Assembly: GCA_016295355.1 (NCBI GenBank)
Contig: JAEDLK010000005.1
Location: 3,604 to 67,603, forward strand
Source of the DNA: Clostridiaceae bacterium
GTDB taxonomy: Bacteria; Bacillota; Clostridia; Oscillospirales; Acutalibacteraceae
Direction of reading: 5' to 3'
Length of the DNA stretch: 64,000 bases
In this document: positions 27,004-35,423 of the stretch, one piece after another
Layout: the number at the start of each line of letters is the position of its first letter
Numbering within the stretch: the first letter of the stretch is position 1
Translations under genes and position numbers: made by a program
Notes under the pieces: generated by a model
Told to the model about the DNA's origin: nothing
The model's input: only the letters and a program-made list of their open reading frames with translations
Database searches by the model: none

Positions 27004-28404
27004 ATGAAACAATTTATGGACAAAAACTTTTTGCTCGACACCGAAACAGCTGTTCATCTGTATCACACCTATGCCGCAAAACAGCCGATTATTGACTACC
27101 ATTGCCACATCAGCCCCGAAGAAATCGCCAAAGACCGTCATTTTGATAATATCACCCAGCTTTGGTTGGGCGGTGACCATTACAAATGGCGTCTGATTCG
27201 CAGCAACGGCGTGCCGGAGGAGGAAATCACCGGGGACGCAACCGACCGTATTAAATTTCAATGCTTCGCCGAAACGCTGGAAAAGTGTGTCGGTAACCCG
27301 ATGTATCATTGGACCCATTTGGAGTTACAACGCTATTTCGGCTACTATGGCGTTTTATCGGGTGAAACCGCCGAAGAAGTTTGGAATCTTTGCAATGAAA
27401 AGTTAAAGAACATGTCGGTGCGTCAGCTCATTTTAAGCTCCAATGTTCGCTTTATCGGCACCACGGATGACCCCATTGACACCTTAGAGTGGCACAAAGC
27501 ACTGGCCGAGGAAACCGACTTCCCGGTCACGGTTGCTCCCTCCTTTCGACCCGACAAGGCTATCAATATTGATAAGCCGGGCTTTGTCGACTACATGGAA
27601 CGCCTAAGCGAGACTGTCGGCTATCCGATCGACAGCGTGGCCGATGTTTGCCGTGCTATATCCGATCGATTGGATTATTTCAAGGCCGTCGGTTGCCGTG
27701 CATCAGATCACGGCTTGGATTTTGTCCCCTTCTTAACTGCTGACGAGCATGAGCTTGACAAGATTTTCAAGACGGCCATGAAGGGTAAGACCATTACCGC
27801 GCAAGAGGCCGAACAGTACAAGACCGCCCTTTTGTTACACTGCGCCAAAGAGTACGCCGAGAAGGACATTGTGATGCAGCTTCATTACAATGCCCTGCGT
27901 AACCCCAATAGCCGGATGTTTGAAAAACTGGGTCCCGATACCGGTTACGATGTCATCAATTCGGTCTTCTGCGGCGAAAAAATCTGTGCGTTTCTTGACA
28001 CACTCGAACAGGAGCATCACCTGCCCAAGACCGTTTTGTACTCGTTGAATCCCTCTGACAACGCCATGCTGGACACCATTTTGGGTGCTTTCCAGGGCAC
28101 CGAGGCAGCAGGAAAGCTACAGCACGGCTCGGCTTGGTGGTTTAATGACCACAAAGCCGGCATGGAAGCACAGCTCACCTCACTGGCCAACCTGTCGGTA
28201 CTGGGCAACTTCATCGGTATGTTGACCGATTCCCGGAGCTTCCTGTCCTACACCCGCCATGAGTATTTCCGACGGATTCTGTGTATGTTTATCGGCCGAT
28301 TGGTGGAAAACGGTGAATATCCGAATGACGAAAAAGCTCTGCAAAAACTCGTGGAGGGCATCTGCTACAAAAACGCAGCCGCTTATTTCGCCATTGAAGG
28401 CTGA
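27004..28404 (+). CDS. uxaC: Glucuronate isomerase
   Basis: Interconverts D-glucuronate and D-fructuronate (or galacturonate and tagaturonate), first step of hexuronate catabolism. YHCHISPEEIAKDR near the N terminus, WLGGDHYKWR, and WWFNDHKAGMEAQLTSLA with ADNG-type flanks are family features. I chose ATG 27004, which begins MKQFMDKNFLL like other UxaC proteins and yields 466 aa; the ATG at 26983 has no ribosome binding site. No other hexuronate genes lie beside it. Confidence 0.93.
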   Translation: MKQFMDKNFLLDTETAVHLYHTYAAKQPIIDYHCHISPEEIAKDRHFDNITQLWLGGDHYKWRLIRSNGVPEEEITGDATDRIKFQCFAETLEKCVGNPMYHWTHLELQRYFGYYGVLSGETAEEVWNLCNEKLKNMSVRQLILSSNVRFIGTTDDPIDTLEWHKALAEETDFPVTVAPSFRPDKAINIDKPGFVDYMERLSETVGYPIDSVADVCRAISDRLDYFKAVGCRASDHGLDFVPFLTADEHELDKIFKTAMKGKTITAQEAEQYKTALLLHCAKEYAEKDIVMQLHYNALRNPNSRMFEKLGPDTGYDVINSVFCGEKICAFLDTLEQEHHLPKTVLYSLNPSDNAMLDTILGAFQGTEAAGKLQHGSAWWFNDHKAGMEAQLTSLANLSVLGNFIGMLTDSRSFLSYTRHEYFRRILCMFIGRLVENGEYPNDEKALQKLVEGICYKNAAAYFAIEG

Positions 28405-28469
28405 CCTTTCTTTAGATACTGTCTAATTCTGCCGCATACTAAAACCGTTTTCCAAAATAATTCTATCAA

Positions 28470-28513
28470 CAAACCGTCCCTGATGATGAACATTGAGGGA
28501 CGGTTTGTTTGTA
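28470..28513 (+). terminator. Terminator of uxaC
   Basis: Perfect stem CAAACCGTCCCT/AGGGACGGTTTG, then TTTGT. Confidence 0.8.
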
Positions 28514-28580
28514 CTTGACAGGTATCATGCCGAATCAAGAGGACAAGCCGTCGCTTATGATCCTCCCACATCCATAAAGA

Positions 28581-28616
28581 AAGCGACCGAAGCAAATTCT
28601 TCGGTCGCTTTTTTTA
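28581..28616. terminator. Bidirectional terminator
   Basis: Perfect 12-bp stem AAGCGACCGAAG/CTTCGGTCGCTT with T-runs on both strands; it serves the minus-strand gene ending at 28629. Confidence 0.85.
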
Positions 28617-28628
28617 TGATGAATTAAC

Positions 28629-29474
28629 TTACAAAACACCTTTAATGAAATGACGGTCAACCCAAATAGAGGCGATGATTAAAGCGGCAGCCGTAGATCC
28701 GGTGGCCAGTGCATTCATCGGGGATGTAGCCAAAACGGTTAGGGCCGAAAGGCCGTTGAGAACACCAAAGGCCATTAACCAGCCCTTACCCGCTTTCAAT
28801 TTATCAATCTGTTCGTAATTGTTCAACACACTGGTACACATGGTTTTCATCATGCGATGAATGGAATGATACCCGAAAATGTTGAAAAGGGTTAATATCA
28901 CCGCCATGAAAAGAAAAACAAAACCGATAGCTACCGAAACCATCGAACCGCCTAACACGAATAGGCCCGACAACTCTTCTTCGTAGTGTTGTAGCGCTGT
29001 CTCAAAGAGCCCGCCGAGAAGAGAGGGCACTGCAAAAAAGATGATGCCAAAAAGTGCCAAAAAGCCGACCGCTATCCATAAAAGGATACACAATGCCTTC
29101 ATAGTTCCGCTAACGCCCTTCATACCGGTCAAATTAACGGTGTTCTTTTGGGCACCGGCAAAGATCATCCACAAAAAGATCACAAACAAAAGGCTGATGA
29201 CATTCAACGAAAGAGATTTGTCGACAGCACTGCTTAAAATGCTTAAACCCAATGCGGTACTCATCAAAATGCAAACAGCCATGAACAGCTTATCGCGAAA
29301 GGCCGATGCAAACCGTCCAACCACACCGATGGATTGCGGCTCTAAACCGGCGGTATCGCACGAGCAGGCCTGCGCGTCGGCAGTCGGCTCCCCCGGTGCC
29401 GAAACGGTTGCCCCGCAGATGGGACAGAACTTACTTTCGTCAGGTATTTCTTTACCACAATTTGAACAATACAT
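28629..29474 (-). CDS. Zinc-ribbon membrane protein
   Basis: 281-aa protein of unknown function. The N terminus is a zinc ribbon, MYCSNCGKEIPDESKFCPIC (CxxC...CxxC, residues 1-20), then a linker and about six transmembrane segments (from about residue 60). ATG 29474 follows AAAGGGG; this start puts the zinc ribbon at the very N terminus, as in other zinc-ribbon membrane proteins. It follows the ImmA-type protease gene by 15 nt and may be a read-through member of that transcript. Confidence 0.8.
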   Translation of the reverse strand: MYCSNCGKEIPDESKFCPICGATVSAPGEPTADAQACSCDTAGLEPQSIGVVGRFASAFRDKLFMAVCILMSTALGLSILSSAVDKSLSLNVISLLFVIFLWMIFAGAQKNTVNLTGMKGVSGTMKALCILLWIAVGFLALFGIIFFAVPSLLGGLFETALQHYEEELSGLFVLGGSMVSVAIGFVFLFMAVILTLFNIFGYHSIHRMMKTMCTSVLNNYEQIDKLKAGKGWLMAFGVLNGLSALTVLATSPMNALATGSTAAALIIASIWVDRHFIKGVL

Positions 29475-29488
29475 ACCAAAACCCCTTT

Positions 29489-29887
29489 TCAATTTTTATA
29501 ATAAAGCAATGCTTTATACATAAACTCATTGGTCACACCGAAATAATCCGACAAAGCTGTCAAATCGCTACGACCGCTCTTGATGGCCATTTTTAATTCA
29601 TCCAACGGCACCAGTTGGCCAATGGCCCAACTTTCGGCCTTGCGCTCCTGTTTAGCCCGATTGTCCAATGTTGAATAGCAGTTATAGAAGGCCTCGGTCT
29701 GACAATGACCCAGCTCGTGCGCCAAGCACACCTTCTCCTCACTGGATGAGCATAGGACAGACGGATCAATGGCTACATAATACTTGCCGCCCAGCTTAAG
29801 AGTTAACGCTTTATTTTCCGGCAGAGGAAAACCCTCCACCGCAATCTGGTTATCCTCAGCCATCTTATACAACCGATCTGTTTTCAT
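29489..29887 (-). CDS. ImmA/IrrE-family metallopeptidase
   Basis: 132-aa zinc protease of the family that cleaves XRE repressors after DNA damage (ImmA of ICEBs1, IrrE/PprI of Deinococcus). HELGH (57-61) supplies two zinc ligands and the catalytic glutamate, and Glu85 in RKAESWAIGQL is the probable third ligand. It overlaps the XRE gene by 23 nt and is co-transcribed with it, the arrangement typical of protease/repressor pairs. The neighbouring XRE protein is the expected substrate (inferred). Confidence 0.9.
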   Translation of the reverse strand: MKTDRLYKMAEDNQIAVEGFPLPENKALTLKLGGKYYVAIDPSVLCSSSEEKVCLAHELGHCQTEAFYNCYSTLDNRAKQERKAESWAIGQLVPLDELKMAIKSGRSDLTALSDYFGVTNEFMYKALLYYKN

Positions 29888-30203
29888 GTTCCCGTTCCTT
29901 TATATATTCAGCGTACCGCTTAACCTCATCCCACATGGCGTCGGTCACTTCACCATCGCCCCCAAACAGGGCCGCCTTCAGTTGATCCTGGCTGATGCTG
30001 TCATGCCCTTCCATTAGGTAATCAACGCTGACGGAAAAATAAGCGGCGATTTTAGAAAGCACGGCAGCCGACAACGATTTCACCCGGCCGGTCTTAAAAT
30101 CCGACAAAGTCGCCCGAGGAATCGAGCAATCCCGACAAAGAGCTGTTATGTTGATGCCTGCGTCCCGACACAATGACTCAATGCGACCGTAAATACTGTC
30201 CAT
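29865..30203 (-). CDS. XRE-family repressor
   Basis: 112-aa regulator with an N-terminal helix-turn-helix (about residues 8-66: ALCRDCSIPRATLSDFKTGR then LSKIAAYFSVSVDYLMEG) and a short C-terminal region (70-112) of the kind cleaved by ImmA proteases. ATG 30203 is the first codon of the leftward operon. Three 18-bp sites with TTAC/GTAA half-sites sit upstream between two opposing promoters; this protein is the obvious candidate to bind them. Confidence 0.9.
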   Translation of the reverse strand: MDSIYGRIESLCRDAGINITALCRDCSIPRATLSDFKTGRVKSLSAAVLSKIAAYFSVSVDYLMEGHDSISQDQLKAALFGGDGEVTDAMWDEVKRYAEYIKEREHENRSVV

Positions 30204-30261
30204 TTTTCTGTACTCCCACTCCGTTTTTCCAAAAAATTAAGAATTTTTTGCACAAACTCCA

Positions 30262-30290
30262 TTGACAATTACGAATTTTCGTAATATAAT
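30262..30290 (+). promoter_or_regulatory. Rightward promoter of the zinc-finger/sigma-like/dinB genes
   Basis: Perfect TTGACA (30262-30267) and TATAAT (30285-30290) with a 17-nt spacer filled by operator O1. Confidence 0.88.
30268..30285 (+). promoter_or_regulatory. Operator O1
   Basis: ATTACGAATTTTCGTAAT, a palindrome with 7-bp arms ATTACGA/TCGTAAT, exactly filling the rightward promoter spacer. Confidence 0.8.
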
Positions 30291-30298
30291 AGACTTGC

Positions 30299-30316
30299 GT
30301 TACGAAATCATGTAAT
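30299..30316 (+). promoter_or_regulatory. Operator O2
   Basis: GTTACGAAATCATGTAAT, with TTAC/GTAA arms as in O1; it lies at the start of the rightward transcript. Confidence 0.7.
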
Positions 30317-30334
30317 TTTTCCACTTGCAAGTTC

Positions 30335-30363
30335 ATTGTATTACATCATTCCGTAATTGTCAA
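30335..30363 (-). promoter_or_regulatory. Leftward promoter of xre-immA
   Basis: Minus strand TTGACA (30358-30363) and TACAAT (30335-30340) with a 17-nt spacer; it faces the rightward promoter 45 bp away. Confidence 0.85.
30340..30357 (-). promoter_or_regulatory. Operator O3
   Basis: ATTACATCATTCCGTAAT, arms ATTAC/GTAAT, filling the spacer of the leftward promoter. Confidence 0.78.
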
Positions 30364-30391
30364 GAAGTATTTATAAAACGGAGGAAGTCAC

Positions 30392-30766
30392 TTGTACATT
30401 TGCAGGAATTGTCAAAAATCATTCACCTTTGCCCGTATTGTCTTTACAGATGCGATCGACAGTCCGGGTGTTCGAAAGAAGGTGATGTTATGTCCGTTTT
30501 GCGACAGTAGTGATTTTTACGAAAAGAAAGGTGGCTACTGTCGTTGCTGCGGCACTAAAATCAGTTTGCCGGGTCGGGAATATTGCTCTTCCACCTGTCA
30601 AAGAGCCGGCGAAAAACTATGGGAACGACAAAGACAGCGTACCATCGCCCGTCTGACCGACCCGATATTGAACGCCGTTGCAGAGGTTGATGCTTATAAT
30701 CAGCGCACCGGACAAAAACTCAGCTACGGACAATACTTCGCCTTAAAGGGGGCCGGTCATATATGA
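30392..30766 (+). CDS. Small multi-zinc-finger protein, function unknown
   Basis: 124-aa protein with cysteine pairs at C4/C7, C34/C37, C50/C53 and C65/C69; the last two pairs (YCRCCGTKISLPGREYCSS) form a DUF2116-like ribbon. The C-terminal half is basic and helical (KLWERQRQRTIARLTD). Small proteins of this type occur in prophages and integrative elements of Firmicutes. It starts with TTG 30392 after GGAGGAAG, and overlaps the next gene by 4 nt. It is the first gene under the rightward promoter. Confidence 0.75.
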   Translation: MYICRNCQKSFTFARIVFTDAIDSPGVRKKVMLCPFCDSSDFYEKKGGYCRCCGTKISLPGREYCSSTCQRAGEKLWERQRQRTIARLTDPILNAVAEVDAYNQRTGQKLSYGQYFALKGAGHI

Positions 30767-31083
30767 TGAATGTTGACGAAAAGCGCCACTACTTAAACCG
30801 TTATCCTCTGTTAATCGCCCGTATTGACCGCTTGACCAAGCAAAGTCGCATCAACGCCGATCGAAAATCCTTTTACTTTGACGAAATGGCCAAAACAAAA
30901 CAATTGCGGGATAGCATTGAGGATGCCATTTACGGTATCGGAGACGAACGGGAGCGTGAAATTTTAGCCCAAAAATATCTGTGCGGCCGCAGCTTAGAGG
31001 AAACCGCCGAACTGCTCAATTACAGCAAACGGCAGATTGAACGGCTGCATTTACAGGCGTTAGAGCATCTGTGCCCCACCTAA
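30763..31083 (+). CDS. Sigma-70 region 4-like phage-type regulator
   Basis: 106-aa protein with a helical N-terminal half and a C-terminal helix-turn-helix of the sigma region 4 kind: ILAQKYLCGRSLEETAELL followed by SKRQIERLHLQALEHL. It resembles ArpU/RinA-like late regulators of Firmicutes phages and the short sigma-like proteins in mobile elements. It lacks a region 2, so it is not a complete sigma factor. It overlaps the zinc-finger gene and lies 73 nt before dinB. Confidence 0.78.
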   Translation: MMNVDEKRHYLNRYPLLIARIDRLTKQSRINADRKSFYFDEMAKTKQLRDSIEDAIYGIGDEREREILAQKYLCGRSLEETAELLNYSKRQIERLHLQALEHLCPT

Positions 31084-31156
31084 TCCATAAAGGACGGAAA
31101 CACCATCCAATAAAACCGGCAGGGCAGACTCTGCCGCACACAAACAGGAGTTTATC

Positions 31157-32389
31157 ATGGAAAGAACCATTTTGCATTGCGACATGAACAACTTTTTCGC
31201 CTCGGTCAGCCTACTATACAACCAAACCCTCATCGGCGAGCCTGTGGCGGTCTGCGGCGATAAAGAAAACCGTCACGGTATCATCCTGGCCAAAAACGAA
31301 CTGGCCAAGCAATATGGTGTAAAAACCGCCGAACCGATTTTTGAAGCACAGAGAAAATGTCCGGGGCTGTACTTACTTCCCCCTCTTTATGAAGAATACG
31401 AACGCTTTTCCAAGGCTGCCAAAGCCATTTATCTGCGGTACACCGACCTTGTGGAATCTTTCGGCATGGATGAATGTTGGTTGGATGTCACCGGCAGCCG
31501 CCTGCTGTTCGGGGACGGTGAAACCATCGCCCGTCGCATCCGTCAGGATATGATTAACGAACTGGGCGTGAGCGTTTCTGTGGGAATCAGCTTTAATAAG
31601 GTCTTTGCCAAATTGGGATCCGATATGAAAAAGCCCAACGGGCAGACGCTCATTACCCGTGAAAACTTCAAGCAGGTTGTTTGGCCGTTGCCGGTGGAGG
31701 ATTTGCTGTTTGTCGGCAAGCGAACGGCCGAACAGCTTCGGCGCATCGGCGTGTTAACCATCGGTGATTTGGCCATTTGTCCCACCGACACCCTGCAACG
31801 GCTTTTTGGAAAAAACGGAATGGCTTTGCATCGGTACGCCTGGGGTAATGACACCGGTACAGTCCATAACCATCAATTGACACAACTGCCTAAAAGCATT
31901 GGAAGAAGCGAAACCACCGCCGAGGATTTGACCGATGAGGAGGCGGTTTGGCAGGCCTTGCTCTCGTTCGGTGAGGAGATCGCCCACCATCTGTATCGTT
32001 TAGGTCTTTCGGCCGGTGGCATTCAGCTCTGCGTGCGATTTCCCGACTTAAAAACCAAGGAGTATTCCATGCGATTAAACGAGCCGACGGCGGTGGGGCT
32101 TTCCCTGGCCAAAGCCGGCATGGAGCTATATCATCGCCATTCACCGGGAGTATGCCGTTCGGTCGGCCTTCGTGCCACCCTGCTTTGCTCCAATACCGAC
32201 GCCGTGCAAACCGGCCTTTTTGACAATGAAGCAGAGCAAAAAAAAGAGTGTTTAGGACAGGAGATCATTCGTCTGAAGGAACGTTACGGGACTCATATCA
32301 TTGACCGCGGCACCGTTTGGCAACGCCAAACACGGCGTTCACCGTCCGGCTCTCTGTCGTTTGGCCGCGGACCGTTCAAGCGCTCGTAA
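31157..32389 (+). CDS. dinB: DNA polymerase IV (Y family)
   Basis: Translesion DNA polymerase. The palm motifs LHCDMNNFFASV (Asp8, first metal ligand) and ESFGMDECWLDVTGS (Asp-Glu catalytic pair) are intact, with GISFNKVFAKLGSDMKKPNG following; a little-finger domain occupies about residues 240-350. At 410 aa it is normal length. ATG 31157 follows CAGGAG. It is the last gene under the rightward XRE-controlled promoter, which suggests that expression is governed by the XRE/ImmA pair rather than by LexA; I saw no CGAACNNNNGTTCG-type LexA box upstream. Confidence 0.94.
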   Translation: MERTILHCDMNNFFASVSLLYNQTLIGEPVAVCGDKENRHGIILAKNELAKQYGVKTAEPIFEAQRKCPGLYLLPPLYEEYERFSKAAKAIYLRYTDLVESFGMDECWLDVTGSRLLFGDGETIARRIRQDMINELGVSVSVGISFNKVFAKLGSDMKKPNGQTLITRENFKQVVWPLPVEDLLFVGKRTAEQLRRIGVLTIGDLAICPTDTLQRLFGKNGMALHRYAWGNDTGTVHNHQLTQLPKSIGRSETTAEDLTDEEAVWQALLSFGEEIAHHLYRLGLSAGGIQLCVRFPDLKTKEYSMRLNEPTAVGLSLAKAGMELYHRHSPGVCRSVGLRATLLCSNTDAVQTGLFDNEAEQKKECLGQEIIRLKERYGTHIIDRGTVWQRQTRRSPSGSLSFGRGPFKRS

Positions 32390-32521
32390 AAAAGCCCCTT
32401 GGGCGGTATAATACAGAGATAGGCTGGCTTTTTCCTACACGAAGGGCATTACACCGCACAGCACAATCCATCCCTATGCCGTTCCGCTCTTATCGGGATA
32501 ATTCTTGTATTGATTTCATAT

Positions 32522-32552
32522 AAATAACCGACAGAAACCTGTCGGTTATTTT
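32522..32552. terminator. Bidirectional terminator after dinB
   Basis: Stem AAATAACCGACAG/CTGTCGGTTATTT, then TTTC. Confidence 0.82.
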
Positions 32553-32576
32553 TCATCATGATAAGGAGTGACCTTC

Positions 32577-32996
32577 ATGGTACAAGACGAGACTATGCTG
32601 GACCAAGAGCAAGCCGGTCCTTTGGACTCCTTCGGAGAGCTGATTGTGGTACTAACTCATTCAAAAGGCAATTATCCCCTGCCGGGTGGGGTGGTAACGG
32701 TTTACACACAAAGCGGTCAAACCATTGCTTCAGCCATAACCGACCAAAGCGGTCGCACCGCTCCCTTACGGTTGGCGACACCCGCACGATCGGCCTCGCT
32801 GACCCCCGGCGGCACCCGGAATCAAGTGGCCGCTTACTATACGGTTCAAGCCTCAGCAGAGGATTATCTCACCGCTGTCATCCCCAACATTCCTGTTTTT
32901 TCGGGCGTTTCCTCCATTCAAAACTTGGATCTTGTATATGGCGAATCAGTTGAAACGACCCTGCCGATACAAAGCAGCACAGAGCCCACCCCTTAG
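32577..32996 (+). CDS. Carboxypeptidase-regulatory-like small protein
   Basis: 139-aa protein with no signal peptide. GELIVVLTHSKGNYPLPGGVVTVY with TITDQSG-like turns suggests a beta-sandwich of the carboxypeptidase-regulatory/prealbumin type, where a variable segment is bounded by strands. ATG 32577 follows AAGGAGTG. It sits 13 nt before the SpoIID/PG-binding protein gene, and the two are almost certainly co-transcribed, so a role in spore cortex or coat assembly is inferred from the neighbour. Confidence 0.6.
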   Translation: MVQDETMLDQEQAGPLDSFGELIVVLTHSKGNYPLPGGVVTVYTQSGQTIASAITDQSGRTAPLRLATPARSASLTPGGTRNQVAAYYTVQASAEDYLTAVIPNIPVFSGVSSIQNLDLVYGESVETTLPIQSSTEPTP

Positions 32997-33009
32997 AAAG
33001 GAGCTGCCT

Positions 33010-34368
33010 ATGCCTGTCATCACCCCGGTTATCCCCACCAATATCACGGTTCATTTGGGAGCGCCCGATGCTCCTGCCGAGAATATCACGGTACCCTACA
33101 CAACCTATCTGAAAAATGTGGCCTCGGGTGAAATCTATCCGACCTGGCCTGAGGAATCCTTAAAGGCCAATATTTACGCCATCAACAATTTTGCTCTTAA
33201 TCGCATTTACACCGAATGGTACCCATCCAAAGGCTACCCGTTCGACATCACTTCCACCACAGCCTATGACCAAAGCTTTGCCAAGAACCGAGAGGTTTTT
33301 GAAAACATCTCACAGCTCGTTGATGAGCAGTTTAACAACTATATTGTGCGCCAAGGCGAGGTGCAACCGCTGTTTACACCGTTCTGTAACGGCACAACCT
33401 CAACCTGTCCCGGTCTTTCTCAATGGGGCACGGTGACGCTGGCTGATCAGGGAAAGACTGCCTTTGAAATTCTGCAGTATTACTACGGTGACAATATCAC
33501 ACCGGTTTCCAATGCGCCGGTGCAAAACATAGAGCCGTCCTATCCGGGAAGACCCTTGCGTATAGGCGATGCCGAGAATGCCGTGGCGGTCCTGCAAAAC
33601 GAGCTGAACCGTATTCGGCAAAATTTTCCGGCCATTCCCCTTATTCCGGATGTTTTCGGCATTTTTGACGATGCAACCGAGTCGGCCGTGCGTTCCTTTC
33701 AGCAAATTTTCAATTTGCCGGTTAACGGAACAGTGGATAAGGCCACCTGGTATAGAATTAAAGAAGTGTATAACGGTGTGAAACGGCTGGGAGAATTAAG
33801 CAGTGAGGGGTTGACCTACGCCGAAGCCACTTTGCTATATCCGGAATTGCTGGAGCAGGGCATGAGCGGGCCGGAGATCGGCACGATTCAGTATTTATTA
33901 AATGTGATTGCCTATTTTAATCCCAACATCAATCTATTTCCCATTTCCTATGTTTTTGACACCGATACACTCAATGCCGTTAATTTGTTTCAACAGGAAT
34001 ACGGTTTACCCGTGACCGGAAAGGTCGATCAGCCGACCTATGATTTAATTGTCAAAACTTATCGGGATATTTTGCGTTCTCAACCGCCCAACTACACCGG
34101 CGGGCTGGCTAAGCTATACCCCGGTTATTTTCTGACACCCGGTATGGTGAACACCGATGTCAGAGATTTGCAAACCTACCTATCGGTGATCGCCGAAAAC
34201 AACCCGGAGGTGCCGCCGGTGGCGGTAGACGGCGTCTACGGCCCGGAGACAAGAGACGCCGTTTATGTGATCCAACGCCTTTACGGACTTCCTTTAACCG
34301 GCACTGTCGGCCCACTGACTTGGCGGGCCATTGCCGACGCTTATGATGCTATCATCGTCGGTCAATGA
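33010..34368 (+). CDS. SpoIID-like protein with three peptidoglycan-binding domains
   Basis: 452-aa protein. The N-terminal half resembles the SpoIID/LytB domain: TSTCPGLSQWGTVTLADQG followed by AFEILQYYYGDNI corresponds to the family's C-terminal motif. Three PG_binding_1 repeats follow at about 185-255, 285-365 and 375-450, each ending in a version of LPVNGTVDKATW, LPVTGKVDQPTY or LPLTGTVGPLTW. No signal peptide is seen, as in other Clostridia forms of this protein. ATG 33010 follows AAAGGAG. It converges tail-to-tail with the gerAB gene, overlapping by 7 nt. Confidence 0.8.
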   Translation: MPVITPVIPTNITVHLGAPDAPAENITVPYTTYLKNVASGEIYPTWPEESLKANIYAINNFALNRIYTEWYPSKGYPFDITSTTAYDQSFAKNREVFENISQLVDEQFNNYIVRQGEVQPLFTPFCNGTTSTCPGLSQWGTVTLADQGKTAFEILQYYYGDNITPVSNAPVQNIEPSYPGRPLRIGDAENAVAVLQNELNRIRQNFPAIPLIPDVFGIFDDATESAVRSFQQIFNLPVNGTVDKATWYRIKEVYNGVKRLGELSSEGLTYAEATLLYPELLEQGMSGPEIGTIQYLLNVIAYFNPNINLFPISYVFDTDTLNAVNLFQQEYGLPVTGKVDQPTYDLIVKTYRDILRSQPPNYTGGLAKLYPGYFLTPGMVNTDVRDLQTYLSVIAENNPEVPPVAVDGVYGPETRDAVYVIQRLYGLPLTGTVGPLTWRAIADAYDAIIVGQ

Positions 34369-35423
34369 TCGCTCATATGGCGCCCTGTCAGATACAAAGC
34401 AATCGGCAAGAATAGTTCAAAGGCCAACAGAATTCCCGTCGTAGCATCGGTTAACAGAAGAGCCCGAGAAACGGGCCATACCACCGTGATGAGTGTTACA
34501 ACGGCCAACACGGTGCAGGGGATCCATCGCCGCCAACCGAACAAGGCATTGGCGGCATCGGCTGACACTGTCAGAATGACCGACGCCTTCAGAAAGGAAC
34601 AAACAAAATACAGATAATATGTCCAACCGTCCATACGGGAATAAGCGTTGCCCAGCGTGATACTGCCTGTAGCCGCCGCATACGGAAAGGACACACGGTT
34701 CAAGACACCGCTCCCGAGTAAAAACAGCACCTGCAACAGGCAAATCAAAAACACACCGCCGCCGCACAGCAATCCCCGTGTTTGACAGAAAAAGGCCGAT
34801 TTTCTGTCTTGAAAACCAATATATAAAATCGGAAAAATCAGTTGACCAAAGCTATGCACATAAAAGGAAAGGCCCTGCCGGAAAGTTCCTGAGGCACTGA
34901 TGCCCAGTCCCGATACAAACAGTTCGCTATCCATATCCGGAAGGGACAACAGGAGCATACCCACCGCAATCAGCACCACCGCCAACAGTGAAACAAGACA
35001 AAAAATATCGGTCATTTGGCGGTGCATTTGGGCAAAAAACGCCGTAAGCGCCAAAAACAGCACGGCAATCACCACCGTGTGGGTTTGCGGAAGACGCACT
35101 TCATCCACCAAACGGATATAATCAAGACAACAGTTGGCATAGCAAATAAAGCAAAACGCCAACAGCAACACGGTTAAGAGTTTTGCCCAAACCCGATGCT
35201 TGCAATCCGCCAGCATACGAGTGCCGAAGGCCGGTGTACAGCTCGGCAGACGAGCCGTCACAACACAAAGAAGCAAACTGATAAGAAGGCAAGCCAGAAA
35301 ACCTGTCAAACCCTCGTTTTGTCCCTGTCCTTTGGGAAAGGAAATAATTAAATTACCCAAAATAAAAAGGCCGATTAACGCCACCGGGTGATGAAAAACG
35401 CCGGCCGATGTTTCTCTCTTCAC
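34362..35423 (-). CDS. gerAB: Spore germination permease, GerAB/endospore germination permease
   Basis: B subunit of a GerA-type nutrient receptor in the spore inner membrane, from the amino acid-polyamine-organocation superfamily. It has about ten transmembrane segments over 353 residues, with HHPVALIGLFILGNLIISFP in the first. It begins with GTG 35423, overlapping the gerAC stop, after AAGGAGCAG. The order in this operon is A, C, B rather than A, B, C. Confidence 0.9.
   Translation of the reverse strand: MKRETSAGVFHHPVALIGLFILGNLIISFPKGQGQNEGLTGFLACLLISLLLCVVTARLPSCTPAFGTRMLADCKHRVWAKLLTVLLLAFCFICYANCCLDYIRLVDEVRLPQTHTVVIAVLFLALTAFFAQMHRQMTDIFCLVSLLAVVLIAVGMLLLSLPDMDSELFVSGLGISASGTFRQGLSFYVHSFGQLIFPILYIGFQDRKSAFFCQTRGLLCGGGVFLICLLQVLFLLGSGVLNRVSFPYAAATGSITLGNAYSRMDGWTYYLYFVCSFLKASVILTVSADAANALFGWRRWIPCTVLAVVTLITVVWPVSRALLLTDATTGILLAFELFLPIALYLTGRHMSDH

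Noticed and set aside
31084..31156. Terminator between the sigma-like gene and dinB
   Set aside because: A GGCAGA/TCTGCC stem is present but short and not followed by Ts; dinB probably remains in the same transcript.
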